From Strigamia acuminata (lineage: Eukaryota; Arthropoda; Chilopoda; Geophilomorpha; Linotaeniidae): DNA of 64,000 bases. Position numbers and translations under genes: made by a program. The notes beneath the pieces were generated by a model. It worked only from the letters and a program-made list of their open reading frames with translations. It ran no database searches and was not told where the DNA came from. Shown in pieces: positions 40,824-52,200 of this stretch; the stretch's first letter is position 1; every line of letters starts with the position of its first letter. The stretch is taken from the NCBI GenBank assembly GCA_949358305.1, contig OX442322.1, positions 1,488,001 through 1,552,000 of the forward strand, written 5' to 3'.

Positions 40824-42431
40824 TTAAACAAACTTCCTGAAGAAGTTAGTCATGCCGTGAAAGCGCTGAATGTCTTTAGCACACGTGGGGGTGGGAAATT
40901 TCATAATCGCCGATATTTTATCGGGATCACCGAAGAGACCTTCGGGTTTAATCCAGTGGCCCAAGAATTTTAATTCTGTACGCCCAAAACGAGATTTCGC
41001 TTTATTTATTGTCATGTTGGCTTGGTTAAGCCTTTCTAGAACATCTAGAACGTGTTTGAGATGATCATCCCAATTATCTGAATACACAATTACGTCATCC
41101 AAATAGACTAACGCGTAGTCTTGCAAAGCTGAGCCTAAAATGCCTTCCATCAGACGCTGGAAAGTACAAGGCGCATTGCAAAGGCCAAACGGCATTCGCA
41201 CAAACTGGTATAGACCATTTGGCGTGTAAAATGCCGTCTTTGGACGATCTTCTTTACACATCTCGACTTGGTAGTAACCTTTGACAAGGTCAATTGACGT
41301 AAAATACCTAGCAGGACCAGTATTATGCAATAAAAGGTCAATGCTTGGCATTTGTATTACTTCGACTTCGGTGATGGCATTCAGCCACCGGTAGTCGATA
41401 CACATCCTATACGAGCCGTCAGGTTTCGCAACAATGACTGGATGACTTATAAATGGCCTTTTGGCCTTTTCAATAAGTCCATCCTGTTCAAGTTCTGCAG
41501 CAAGTTTGGTCATAATGGCTCTTTTGGCCGGGTTATACATTCTATACTGCATTTTGGGCAATGAATGCCCTTCTTTGAACTTGATTCGATGCTGAGTCAC
41601 GTTAGTGCACCCAACTTGATCACGAAATACATTCGGTATCGAGTTAACTACTTCACGGAGTGCTAGTCGTTGTTCTGGAGTGCAGTCGCTCTCCTCAACT
41701 AATTTCTCATCCCATGGTAACACGGGAGTGTCTGTTAGCTCGATTGAGTCAACTGCAGTCGTTAGACTTTCTAAATACTCGAAAGTAATTCGATTCAACG
41801 GGGCAAGGGCCAAATTGGCTTCTTCCGACTCATAAGGGGCGGACCAATTGGGTTTATCTGCACAAGAGAACTCTTGGAGGTGGGGGTGTGGGCTGATCTT
41901 CTGCCTACGCATGAAATTGTGACCCAGTATCAAGCCACAAACTCGTTTTGCTAAAACGATGAAATTCATCGGCGTAAATTCATCGGCCCACTGTACGCAC
42001 AAAGTTATTTGTCCGACAGGTTTGTGTGCCACGCCTACGGCGTTGACTAGCATGTTTCTGGGAGCTTTTTGTAAGAATTCTGGCAGAGCCTGAGTTTCAG
42101 ACAAAAGTTGTTCTCCAATGTAACATTGAGATGCTCCTGTATCCATGAGCGCGTTGTAGGTGAGCCCACCAATTGTGATCTTCATTCGAGGATCATCTTT
42201 ATTATTACCCAAAGTAATATTGTGCAAATTATTACCACCTATGACTCTGTTGAGTCGGCGAAGTCTACAGAATTTCTTCGTGTAGCACTTGTAAGGAAAC
42301 AATGTCAGATTTTTTAATTGTTCTGTCATTTCTTGCAAGTTCTCATCTACTCCGCCACTATGACTAGTGGCTATTTCAAGACAAGTTGTGTCTACATCCA
42401 TAAATAAAGATTCCGACGTAGCATTAGCCAC
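40824..42431 (-). CDS. pol: Gypsy-2 pol, protease and reverse transcriptase part
   Basis: 535 codons. Aspartic protease motif LMDTGASQCY (about residue 97), then reverse transcriptase with MCIDYRWLN, SIDLVKGYYQ, FGLCNAPCTFQ and the YLDDVIVYS active site. It ends at TAA (40824-40826) within the thumb-connection region, after RFHGMTNFFRKFV. Because the downstream frame continues in phase, this is a nonsense change (or a read-through site). It begins 36 bases after the gag stop. Confidence 0.88.
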   Translation of the reverse strand: MANATSESLFMDVDTTCLEIATSHSGGVDENLQEMTEQLKNLTLFPYKCYTKKFCRLRRLNRVIGGNNLHNITLGNNKDDPRMKITIGGLTYNALMDTGASQCYIGEQLLSETQALPEFLQKAPRNMLVNAVGVAHKPVGQITLCVQWADEFTPMNFIVLAKRVCGLILGHNFMRRQKISPHPHLQEFSCADKPNWSAPYESEEANLALAPLNRITFEYLESLTTAVDSIELTDTPVLPWDEKLVEESDCTPEQRLALREVVNSIPNVFRDQVGCTNVTQHRIKFKEGHSLPKMQYRMYNPAKRAIMTKLAAELEQDGLIEKAKRPFISHPVIVAKPDGSYRMCIDYRWLNAITEVEVIQMPSIDLLLHNTGPARYFTSIDLVKGYYQVEMCKEDRPKTAFYTPNGLYQFVRMPFGLCNAPCTFQRLMEGILGSALQDYALVYLDDVIVYSDNWDDHLKHVLDVLERLNQANMTINKAKSRFGRTELKFLGHWIKPEGLFGDPDKISAIMKFPTPTCAKDIQRFHGMTNFFRKFV

Positions 42432-42466
42432 TTCTGGGGGATGGAATAAACCTTCGTCCCTCGGAT

Positions 42467-44641
42467 CTAGTTTTTTGAACTAGTAGCACTTGAATCTGTC
42501 GATTCGGGCTTGATCAAAGTTTTGACCATTTCTGCCAACGAGTTGGTCAGCGAAGTTTGTAACTTATTTTCAAAAGTATTTAATTTCGCATCAAGTTTAG
42601 CATCTAGTGTTGCATCCAACACTTCTTGAGTTATCCACCTATTATTAGGCCGTTTAGAAGTCGGATCCACAGTCGGGGAATCCGGAGTACCACGGTTTTG
42701 TAACTCTTCAGAGTTGAAATTTGTACGTGGTTTTGGATTTGTACATTCCCGACGCATATGTCCGGGCTGTTTACAGTTATAGCAGACTAATTGACCACGT
42801 CTGGTCTGATCTACTACCCCATTTATTAGATAAACGGCCTCACATTCCTCGGGTAACTCTTCATCACAAAAATTAAGTTGTTCTTGTGAATCCAAAGTTA
42901 GTGATTTAGCATTCGTCTTCGGTTGAGGACGGTTATCAGTTTTCCGAGGTGGGAAAACAACTGGATTGGAATTATTTTCCTTTACTCCATTAGCTGTACG
43001 ACTGTACAAGCTTTTGCTTTTTGTTACAGCGTTATAAATCTCTGTTAGAGGTAAGTCCGCTAGGCCTTGCATATGCAAAAGCAAATCGTTAGCAGGAGTT
43101 ACACTCCCGATAAAAAGACTTCCAGCCCCTTTCGCGTCGAGGTTGTCTTGTAATATCCATAACTGGTAATATTTGTGCATAAAGTCGTAAAGACTTTCTG
43201 TTTCAAGTTGTCTCAACTTGGTCAGTTGGTTCGTCCGCTCTTGTCGAGTGGCCACGAACCTCTCTTTGAACGCTTGTTCAAATATATCCCAAGATGTGAA
43301 ATCTCCTCTCCTTTCATGGAACCAACCATGCGCTTGCTTGGTTAGATAACCAGCAACGCCTTTAACAAGCATGTCATCGAGTGACATGTTTCGCAGGAAA
43401 GCGACATTTTTTACGATAGTGAGAAAGCGTTCGCTTTCATCCGCCTTTCCGGAGAATACAGGAATATCTGGGGGCTTCAAACAGTTAGTTTGAGGGACAA
43501 TGGCGGAACTTTTTCCTGCCTGCATCAAAGTGTGCATGGTCGTGGCAATTGACGCGAGGTCATCAGCCGTCATTCCAAAGCTACTTGGAGGACGCGAATG
43601 GTCATTCGACGATCCTCCAGTGTTTGATTGGCTCGAGTTATTTTGACTTGAGCCACCATTAATAGGGTTGAAATTATTCGACCCTCCCTGATTTTGTCTA
43701 CTGTGGTTACCAAAGTTTGAATTACCTTGGTTCCCATAATTCGAATGATTATTAGAATTACCCCGATTGTTAAAGTTTGGACGGTTGTTCGAATTTCCTG
43801 GACCACCAAAATTCGGACGGTAGTTTGAATTACCTGGTGTCCCTTGATTCAAATAATTATTGGAATCTCCTTGCGTTTCAGGATTAGAAGGATTATTTAA
43901 ATCATTCGTATCAATCGGGTTATTTGAGTTCGGAGGAACTAAGTGACCCTTTTGCATGTTATGTGCTGGATTAGAATTGTTTGTAAATCTAAAGTTTGGG
44001 TCGAAACGATTGTTTGGACCTCTTGTCGCATTTAAATTTGAATTCAAATTTCCAGCGAGATTCGGACAGCTAGTTGATCCATTGGGGAAGCTTGGAGTGG
44101 GGTTGGCCATATTAGGTGGACCCATATTCGCTCTGTTGAACGTATTCTCAAAGTTTCCGGGATTAGTAAATCCCCTTTGTTGGTTGCGAGCGAAGTTATT
44201 CGCTCGTAATCGTTGTTGGAAAGCACGATTAAAATCTCCTGGTGTCAAATTCGATTGATTTTGACGTGTAGGTTGTGCAGTTTTATTTCTATATCTAGAA
44301 ATAGGCGTCGAAGGAGTGGGACTAAAATTATTTAATCTTTGGCTGGCTGGGGAATTAGGTTGCTCCGACGTAGCACGACGCGCGTGCACAAAATCTAATA
44401 CTTCGGTCAAAGATCTAAATTGGTTTGGGTTCAAACCATGATCCTGACAAAATAGTAGACCGCCTCGGCCTAAATGAGAACCTTCAGGAATACATTCCTC
44501 TTCTCCAGGCGGAGTAGGTTCACGTGGAATCCTATTTTCTCCAGATGGTCCGGCTGTTTCATTTGAAACGCCATTGTGGACCGCGTGGTCTCCCACTTCT
44601 TCCATTCCATTAGGAACAGGTACAAACCCGGATAGATTCAT
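42467..44641 (-). CDS. gag: Gypsy-2 gag (724 aa)
   Basis: Starts at ATG 44639-44641. The first 370 residues are Asn/Pro/Gly/Ser-rich with many NSN and GNSN repeats. The capsid-like domain spans about 380-560 (PDIPVFSGKADESERFL, WDIFEQAFKERF, LYDFMHKYYQL). One CCHC knuckle, CYNCKQPGHMRREC, lies at about 625. The C-terminus is Lys/Ser-rich. Intact. Confidence 0.87.
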   Translation of the reverse strand: MNLSGFVPVPNGMEEVGDHAVHNGVSNETAGPSGENRIPREPTPPGEEECIPEGSHLGRGGLLFCQDHGLNPNQFRSLTEVLDFVHARRATSEQPNSPASQRLNNFSPTPSTPISRYRNKTAQPTRQNQSNLTPGDFNRAFQQRLRANNFARNQQRGFTNPGNFENTFNRANMGPPNMANPTPSFPNGSTSCPNLAGNLNSNLNATRGPNNRFDPNFRFTNNSNPAHNMQKGHLVPPNSNNPIDTNDLNNPSNPETQGDSNNYLNQGTPGNSNYRPNFGGPGNSNNRPNFNNRGNSNNHSNYGNQGNSNFGNHSRQNQGGSNNFNPINGGSSQNNSSQSNTGGSSNDHSRPPSSFGMTADDLASIATTMHTLMQAGKSSAIVPQTNCLKPPDIPVFSGKADESERFLTIVKNVAFLRNMSLDDMLVKGVAGYLTKQAHGWFHERRGDFTSWDIFEQAFKERFVATRQERTNQLTKLRQLETESLYDFMHKYYQLWILQDNLDAKGAGSLFIGSVTPANDLLLHMQGLADLPLTEIYNAVTKSKSLYSRTANGVKENNSNPVVFPPRKTDNRPQPKTNAKSLTLDSQEQLNFCDEELPEECEAVYLINGVVDQTRRGQLVCYNCKQPGHMRRECTNPKPRTNFNSEELQNRGTPDSPTVDPTSKRPNNRWITQEVLDATLDAKLDAKLNTFENKLQTSLTNSLAEMVKTLIKPESTDSSATSSKN

Positions 44642-45760
44642 TCCACTGGTTACTAGTCATAACTAAACTTAAACTAAGAAAAATTTCCTAAGTCCGAGAG
44701 ATAACAATGAAGTTGCAAACGTTCAGGAGGGTCGCAAACGAAGCAGTGGTCACACTATTCGAAAGGAAGTATGGGTACTTCAAGACACCTCTATGATTGG
44801 TCAAACATCAACGCTAGTCTCGCGAGAGTCCAATCTCATTCGAGATTGGTGGAAATTACTAAGTTCGTGGAACCTTAATCTGGTCAGATTTCAGGGTTAT
44901 GACGTAGTAGCAAAACAATATGGATACTTTTCAAAGTACTCTAAAACATTGTCAAATTTTATTTAATAAAATGACCTTTATGAGAATTTTAAAGTATTAA
45001 AACCCACAATTTTTTATAAGACGCGTCGAATTGTTTGAATCGACGGCTTCTCAGCACAACTCGGTTGCTAGGCAACACGACAGTGAGAATTTTTCTTCGC
45101 TAAAATTCGAACGGTACTCCATTCGTAAAATTCGATTCCAACGCCTTGAAATCACGATTTTTAACCAACATTTTAATGTAATCTACATTTTTAAAATAAG
45201 GTAAACCATTTTGAAATAAAATATTAATTTTAATTCCTTCGAAAAATGTCAATTTTCCTTCTATTTATTTAGGCAAATAAATTTAGGTTTAACTTGAAGT
45301 CTCAAGCAAAATTACTTATTTAGAACATTCTAAAAATAAAGCAATTGTTAAAATGATAGAATTCTTTAAGAATTCCATCAAAGTCGAACCTTTTTAAGAT
45401 TAGGCCCAACCGCGTGGTTTTGTCATATTGTCGACGACAAAATGACGCTACCCGGGCAGGGTCAACTTTAACAAGTTCGGGCAAGATTTTTCCGTTCTCG
45501 GGGTTAGGCCTTTAGGCCTGACCACGCGGTAGGAATTATTATTTTGTTAAAACGTATAATTTCCACGGCGGAGAAAACAGAATAAAGTGAGTTACACTTA
45601 TTATCTTTACAACAGGTTTTAAGACGAAAATAAAATATATTAGACACTTATAAATCTCAAACGAAATTTATTTTCTACACACAAAAATCACCATAAACGT
45701 TACACTACTCGAATTCACCACAGACATACAAAACTTCAAATTTTATTTAAAATTTGGCAG
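44642..45760 (-). other. Gypsy-2 untranslated leader
   Basis: 1.1 kb between primer site and gag start on the minus strand. No frame supported. It contains an imperfect inverted pair near 45400-45535 (AGGCCCAACCGCGTGG and CCGCGTGGTCAGGCCTAA on opposite strands), a possible packaging or structural hairpin. Confidence 0.5.
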
Positions 45761-45781
45761 CCTATCTAGGTAGAACCTCCA
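45761..45781 (-). other. Gypsy-2 primer binding site
   Basis: On the minus strand, TGGAGGTTCTACCTAGAT starts two bases after the 5' LTR; 19 of 21 bases match the Gypsy-3 site at 890-910. tRNA not assigned. Confidence 0.65.
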
Positions 45782-45783
45782 CT

Positions 45784-47521
45784 TGTGACGATTCTACTTT
45801 TGGGCTAATTTATTAGTCCTTTTGAGATAGATAATTCGGTTTATACAAGACGTTGCTAAGTTTAGCAACAACCTAACCGAGATAAGCTACGGAAGTCTTT
45901 ACAAACATGGCACGTGATCGAATAGAAATAACTTACAGTTTTAGTGTGACATAACATATTTATTACTAAATATTAACAATAACAAAGATGGGTTCTTGAC
46001 GCGTGTAAACGGGCGGCATCAACTGGTTGAGGATCCGGGCGAAGCCAGAGGGATACGGCTGACTTGCGGCATCGTCACAAATATTGCTACGGAGACGTAT
46101 TTGGTCCGCAGCTCGAGTATCTAATAATGCGAAGAGTCCTTCGCATAAGTAGGAATATTCAGCAGAATATTCCATGTTCCAAATGAATAAAAGTAAAGTA
46201 ATTAGTGGAATACAACAAATGAATTGTTGTATAAATATTAATTGGGCGGGGACCGTCACGACAATTGAGAGAACGTCGCGGGAGTTGTTGAGACTCCATC
46301 CGCCAGCATGCCTTACGACGACAAGATCTCGTGATCAGGCGCCGAGTATTTAATTGTGTGCTTTAACTCGCTATCGGTGGTACCAACCACCAGGTAAACA
46401 TTTCTATGGACTTACCGGGTTTAAAAGATATTGCCAATACAGGATTACCAATGCCCGAGTAATTTGTTTAACACGATATATTTTATATATCGTTCACGGG
46501 TTACTAACCCGGAGGGTACAATGGGGCGGGGACCGTCACGACGGTCGAGAGAACCATCGCGGGAGGATTTGACTCCTCCATCCGCCAGCATGCCTTACGA
46601 TGGCGGGATCCACTGATCGAGCACCGGGTAAAATATTAATCGGCCACTGCCGTTGGATTACCATTATCCAGGTAGTTGTTTCTCGCAACATCTGAAGATA
46701 TTACTCACGGGCTACCAACCCGGCGTGTTACCTGTAAATTAGGCCTTTACCGACTTTTAACGAGCGGAAGGACCAATCGTAGAAAGACGGGAACCTGCGA
46801 GGGCTGTTTACAACAGCCATCCTGCAGCAGACTGAGGCCAGTTAGCTGAGGGACCTACTTTCATTTAGCAAGGTCGTACTGTATACGACCGTTATATTAA
46901 GCCACCGTACGAAGTCTAACTGTCCCTTAGAACAGCAAGCTAACGTTACGGGGCCATTTCATGCGGATGCATGTCTATTACCGGAGTTAGCCTTCCCGAA
47001 AAGGCCCTACAACAACAATAACAATAGTAATGAATACCGATTGTGGAGAGCTGAGGTGGCCTGATGTGTCGATAAGAAAGTGAAATCAAACGATAACAAC
47101 AATTCAATTACAGACATTTACAGTTATCAAGCCAGGGGGGTTACTGGGTGAAAACTGATGCTTATATAGTTCTGTAGAACTACTAGATTGGCGACAGCCA
47201 ATCAGCATACGAATCGGCGGATTCGTGGGTCACTAGTCCGGATCTAATATATGACTATGTCCAGATGGGCCCAGTTGGGGTCCGGAAGGGTCCAGTTGGT
47301 TCCCTTCGACAGGTAAGTAGCGTGGATATTGATTCAACAGAGTCAACATCATCAAGTAATTAATACTTAGTTCATGTCGAATAAAATAGTTATATTTTAT
47401 TCACCGTGTCTAAATAATTATTTATCACACTTTTTAGTTTTATCGAGTTTGAATTACGCGCGTTTGGTAAACAGCGCCATCTATTGTGAACATTGATAAA
47501 TACGAATTTGTAATCATCACA
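45784..47521 (-). repeat. Gypsy-2 5' LTR (1738 bp)
   Basis: Uninterrupted copy of the Gypsy-2 LTR; TG...CA ends. At 46881-46890 the sequence reads straight through the site where Copia-A sits in the other LTR, confirming that nested insertion. Confidence 0.92.
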
Positions 47522-47599
47522 ACATCATCCAAAAACTGTTATCGTTCGCTCCTAAAAGTAATAAGGGAAGCAACACCTCAACGATATACGTCGGGGAAC
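47522..47599 (+). pseudogene. Phosphatase copy 2, piece 2
   Basis: Corresponds to copy 1 positions 25236-25313, with about eight substitutions and no indel. It begins with the ACAT duplicate of Gypsy-2 and ends with GGAAC (47595-47599), the Copia-B target duplicate. Confidence 0.85.
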
Positions 47600-48058
47600 T
47601 GTTGATTTACGATGAACGATTTGCGATAAGTTTATCAGTTGTGTATTTCCGAATAAGCACAACAAGCGCGTTGTCTTGTATTGTTACGAATGGTCAGCCA
47701 ATTGATTTGATTTTTATCTATAAGCTTGTTTTGTACCGCAATTGGCTGTGTCGACTTGATAACGTGCGTTCCCGTCGTCTGCTTGTTAAGCGACGATACT
47801 TTAGTTATGTTTGGTATCGTTTATCCATTACTTTAGCCTATGTTTTATTGTAAAGAATAAATCTATTTAAGTGTGATAATAGATTTGTTCTCCTTGTTGA
47901 TCTGTAATCGGGGTTGAGATTATATAGCCTCAACCCAGACCACTGTTTTTATGTTCTCACGGTGAATAAAGATGGCGGTCGCGTGTTGCGAATTAACCGC
48001 ACTTTGTAATTGCGTTTCCACTGATTTCCGAGGGCCACAGGACCGTTTTACCTCATCA
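47600..48058 (+). repeat. Copia-B left LTR (459 bp)
   Basis: TGTTGATTTACG ... TTTACCTCATCA, identical to 54054-54512 by eye. Contains AATAAA polyadenylation-type signals at about 47857 and 47965. Confidence 0.93.
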
Positions 48059-48060
48059 AA

Positions 48061-48074
48061 TGGTAGCAGAGGAT
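48061..48074 (+). other. Copia-B primer binding site, initiator tRNA-Met 3' end
   Basis: TGGTAGCAGAGGAT, two bases after the LTR, is complementary to the 3' end of animal initiator tRNA-Met. This differs from Copia-A, which uses the internal initiator-tRNA site. Confidence 0.8.
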
Positions 48075-49200
48075 TGGCGACGACCAGCGCCGGCCAATTC
48101 TAGGAATATTGAAGAGAAAACGGCCAATTTTTGCGACTACGAGAAGTCGCGAAGTGCGCGCCCGCCCAATTCGTCGTGAAAACGAATTTTCGGTGCGGCA
48201 AACGTCTGGAATACGTGTGCGGACGATTGCACGAAGGATTTGACACGGAACGGTGTAAGGAACATTTATTTCGAATAATTTGAACTGGTTTTTTTTCGCC
48301 GATATAACGGATTTTCTCCGGCGGCGCCATTTTTGTCTGGACTTCATCGCGGTTAGCAGTGAAGCCCGTCGCCAGCTGTGTATACGAGCCGATACACGCT
48401 TGCATCGATTCTGCGAAGGAATACGTCGGAACAACGTCGCATTTCGAACCGTTTTGCCGTGTTTTCATCACGGAAATCACCGTGAATCGACGATTTTGCG
48501 ACGGCGGCCATTTTTCGTCGAAAAGAGACGGAAAAACGACGTTTCGACACGAACTGACTCACCGAGAAGTCCTGCACACGATAAGCGTGTGTGTGGGCAA
48601 TTATTTCCGTACTTTGCATCCAAGAAAGCAAGTACGAAGGCGCGGACGGGCGCAACGTCGATTTTCTCCGCGTTTACACGGATGTGTGTACGCGGATTGC
48701 ACGTCGGCCCCAGTTCCGTGCGAAGACAACGTGAAGCCGACGTTTAATTCAACGTGGGACCCAGTTACGACGCGGGAAACCCGTAACTGGCCAGCTTCAC
48801 ACCAAAAAGTGTATTTTTTGATTGATTCTCGTGAAACTTTGTTATTTATTAAGGTTTTTGTGTCGGGCCACTTAGAATATTCTGTACCCTTCGGGCAGTC
48901 GCCCCAGTACAGTCTCATTCCAGTCTGGGCTTGTCCGTGGCCAACTAGTCGTCCCGCGTCCCCCAGGTGGGCCGGTCGGAAGCTAGTAGGGCGACCAGAT
49001 TTGGGTTTTTCATCTCACTTATTGAGGTGCCCCTTGGGAAGTACTGTATTTTATTTCGCCTTCAATTTTTGGGGGCAAATTTGTGCTTCTCCGTGCGACA
49101 TATTCACGTGCATTGTGAATATTTGTGTTTTTCCTGCGGGAATTTGTGGTTTTTTTGTGAAAAGTGATTCGTGCTTCTGTTTTCGCCGAATTTTCTCAAC
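48075..49200 (+). other. Copia-B leader
   Basis: About 1.1 kb, GC-richer than the surroundings. Overlapping short frames on both strands (for example 48359-49249) have no recognisable domain and are treated as non-coding leader. Confidence 0.5.
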
Positions 49201-52200
49201 ATGGCAAGTTGGGATCGTCGTGACGATTACAAGGATGTGGAAAAACTGAATGGGACTAATTATTCGACTTGGAGTGTCCAAATACAACTCCTTTTGCAGT
49301 CGTATGGGGTTTGGGGCCACGTGACTGGCAAGGAGAAAGCCTTGCCAGCCACAGCTTCTGCGAAAGAAATCAGGGAGTTTGACAAGCGCGAGGAGAAAGC
49401 GCGCTCCACCATTTGTCTGGCTTGTGGAAAAGCCCAACAGGTAGTGGCTGTGGCACACGAAGGGGCCAAAGAGGTTTGGGAAGCGCTCAAAGCAGCCTAC
49501 CAGCCCACTACCAGGGCACGCAAAGCCCGGCTTCGTCGCGAATTTCTCATGTTGAAACTCCATGAGCAAGAAGAGATGATGGTCTTCTTGGCAAGAGTTG
49601 ACAGGAAAGCCCTGGAGTTAAAGGACATCCAAGTGGACATCTCTGACGAATTCCTGGCTTTTCAGTACCTGGATCTGCTGCCACATCAATACGAAACGGT
49701 CAAGCAGACTGTCTATCACTGGGGAGACCCAGAATTCACGTCCAAGGCCGTCAAAGAACGATTATTAGGCGAATATAATCGCCTTTATGAACAAACAGAT
49801 GAGTTTGGGGTTCCTGCAGGCATGGTGGATAATGCAAGTGCCTATTTCACCAAAGGCAGATGGCAACGTGGCCGGGGTGGAAATGTCTCCGGTTCTCCAC
49901 GTGTCTGCTTTAATTGTGGTGGAACCAACCACTTCGCCCGGGAATGCCCTTCTCCACCTAAACAGCAACAAGGTGCTGCGAGAGGAAACCCGATAGGACA
50001 GTTCAGCAGGGGAAGTCAACGAGGGAAAAATCGTGGAAAAGGCCAGCAGAAGGCCGCCGTCACACAAATGGACATTTTCAGCGATTCCCCCGTGTCTTAC
50101 TTCTCTGCAGCGATTTGTCAAGAGCAACCTCCGGTTGCAGTGTCGTTATTGTCACATGCGAGCTACGATTCGCAATGGTACGTCGACACAGGTGCGACGG
50201 ACCATTTTTCGTTTAACAAATCCTGGTTTTCGGACTTTAAACCATTAACTGGTTATTCTGTGCAACAAGGCGACGGAAAGTCGAAAATCGAGGGCATCGG
50301 AAATGTGACATTAATCTCAATTCATGGACAACGTACACGTGAACTAACGTTGAAAAACGTTTATTACGCACCCAACTTCAAAAAGAATTTGATTTCTTTA
50401 GGTCGTACGGATGAAGCTGGGGCGACAACCATTGTGAAGAATGGTAAAATGTTTATTTATGATGTGACAATTGATGATCCTTCTATCACTGCGATACGTA
50501 CGAGTGATAGGATGTACAAAGTCAATTGTCGCATTAATACTAAAAATTCTGTAAACACTGTTGCATTGTCTGCGCAACAGAGTGCAACAGTGGCATCTAG
50601 CCCACCTTTAAAGGGTGAAGAAATTGTTGATCCTTTACTAACCCATTTAAATTTTAAGACTGCATTAACCCAAAATTTGAGTAAATCAGGGAAACCTGTA
50701 CCTGCAATTAAGGGGCAAGCGAAAACTGCGAATAATGCGCCAGCGATCGTTGCAAACAATGCGAGTATGGAAATTTCGAATCAACAACTGAGTGTTTCAA
50801 ACAACACACAGGCTAGCTTAGTGGCCAGTAAGGGCAATAAGCCCAAGAATGCGAAAATTTTGAAAACAATTGTGCAAAACAATTTAACAAATGGAAATGG
50901 GGTTGTAGATGGAAAGGATGCTTCCATTAAACCAGACAAACCCCAAACGATGGACATCTGGCACTCTCGTATGGGACACCTCAATGCAAAGGGAATTGCA
51001 TTGTTAAACAAATCTACTGAAGTATTTGGCTTAAAGTTGTCCAACACGGAATTGTCGAGTTGTGATGCTTGTTCGAGGGCGAAAAGCACACGTGCCAGTT
51101 TTCCCCCCATTGCGACCATTTCGACCAAAGGGATTTTAGAAATCGTTCATTTAGACGTGTGGGGCGCTTCACCAGTTAAGAGCATAGGTGGGGCGTACTA
51201 CTATTTGGTCATGGTCGATGACTTCTCACGATTGATGTGGATCGTGATCATGAAGAAAAAGAGCGAAGTTTTGGGCCATTTTAAGAAGTGGTTGACCGAA
51301 ATTGAAAGAACGACTTCTAGGAAAGTCAAGTCAATCAAAACTGACAATGGAGGGGAATTTGTATCCAAACAATGGGATGAATATGCCAGTAGCATTGGAC
51401 TGAAGTGTATGCGAACGAACGCATACAGCCCTGAGATGAACTCGGTCGCTGAAAGGACGAACCGGACCATTCTTGGTGGAATTAGAGCTTTAATGATTGA
51501 AAATAGTCTTCCTCCATCCCTGTGGGCAGAACTCGCAGTTTCTGTCGTTTATTTAAAGAACCGGTTTCCGCATGCGGGATTGGGTGGGAGGACACCTTAT
51601 AATGTGTTTTTCAACAAGAAATTGTCTTTGCGTCATGTCAAGTGCATTGGTGCATTGACTTATGTACATGTCCCTTCACAAACCAGAGCTGGAAAATTGC
51701 AACAGAGGGCATGGGCGGGGGCGTTGATTGGATACGCCTCTACTACTCGTGGGTATCGGATTTGGGATCCGAATAGAAACCAAGTTTTCCTCTCTAAGCA
51801 TGTTAAAATTCTAGAACAGAATTTCTGGTATGAAAATCTCCAGAATCCCCAACTGACTCCCTCGCCTTTCACTGACGATTCAGACTCGTCGGGTGAGGAT
51901 TCTTTTGATGATTCTGTCTCGGAGACAGATAGTGTCCACGGCGACCCCATACCCGAATATCCTGAAGGAGAAGGGGAAGAAGACCCCGTTGAGGGTGGGG
52001 CACCTGAGGATTTCAACTATGTTGATGCAATGCAATACATCATTGGGGATTTAAATGTTATAAATGATGACGAAATCGGTGGGGCGAAGGGGGATAATAG
52101 GGATTTCTTCAACATTTATCCCGACGACGAAGATGAAGGCGAGGAAGTTGAGGACCCGGACGCAAGTCCGCAGTTATCACCCCAATTGTCGCCCACAGTC

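Larger units (their letters stand above)
28430..47521 (-). mobile_element. Gypsy-2, Ty3/gypsy-type retrotransposon with extra ORF
   Basis: Minus-strand element flanked by an ACAT duplication. 5' LTR 45784-47521, gag 42467-44641, pol 38268-42431 with one in-frame stop, an extra ORF 35704-37323, 3' LTR 28430-34953 interrupted by Copia-A. Without Copia-A and its duplicated 5 bases, the left LTR is 1738 bp, exactly the length of the right one. About nine substitutions separate the LTRs by eye. Confidence 0.92.

Noticed and set aside
48280-49249. Overlapping long frames in the Copia-B leader
   Set aside because: Several phases are open on both strands because the leader is GC-richer; none shows a domain and the polyprotein ATG follows.
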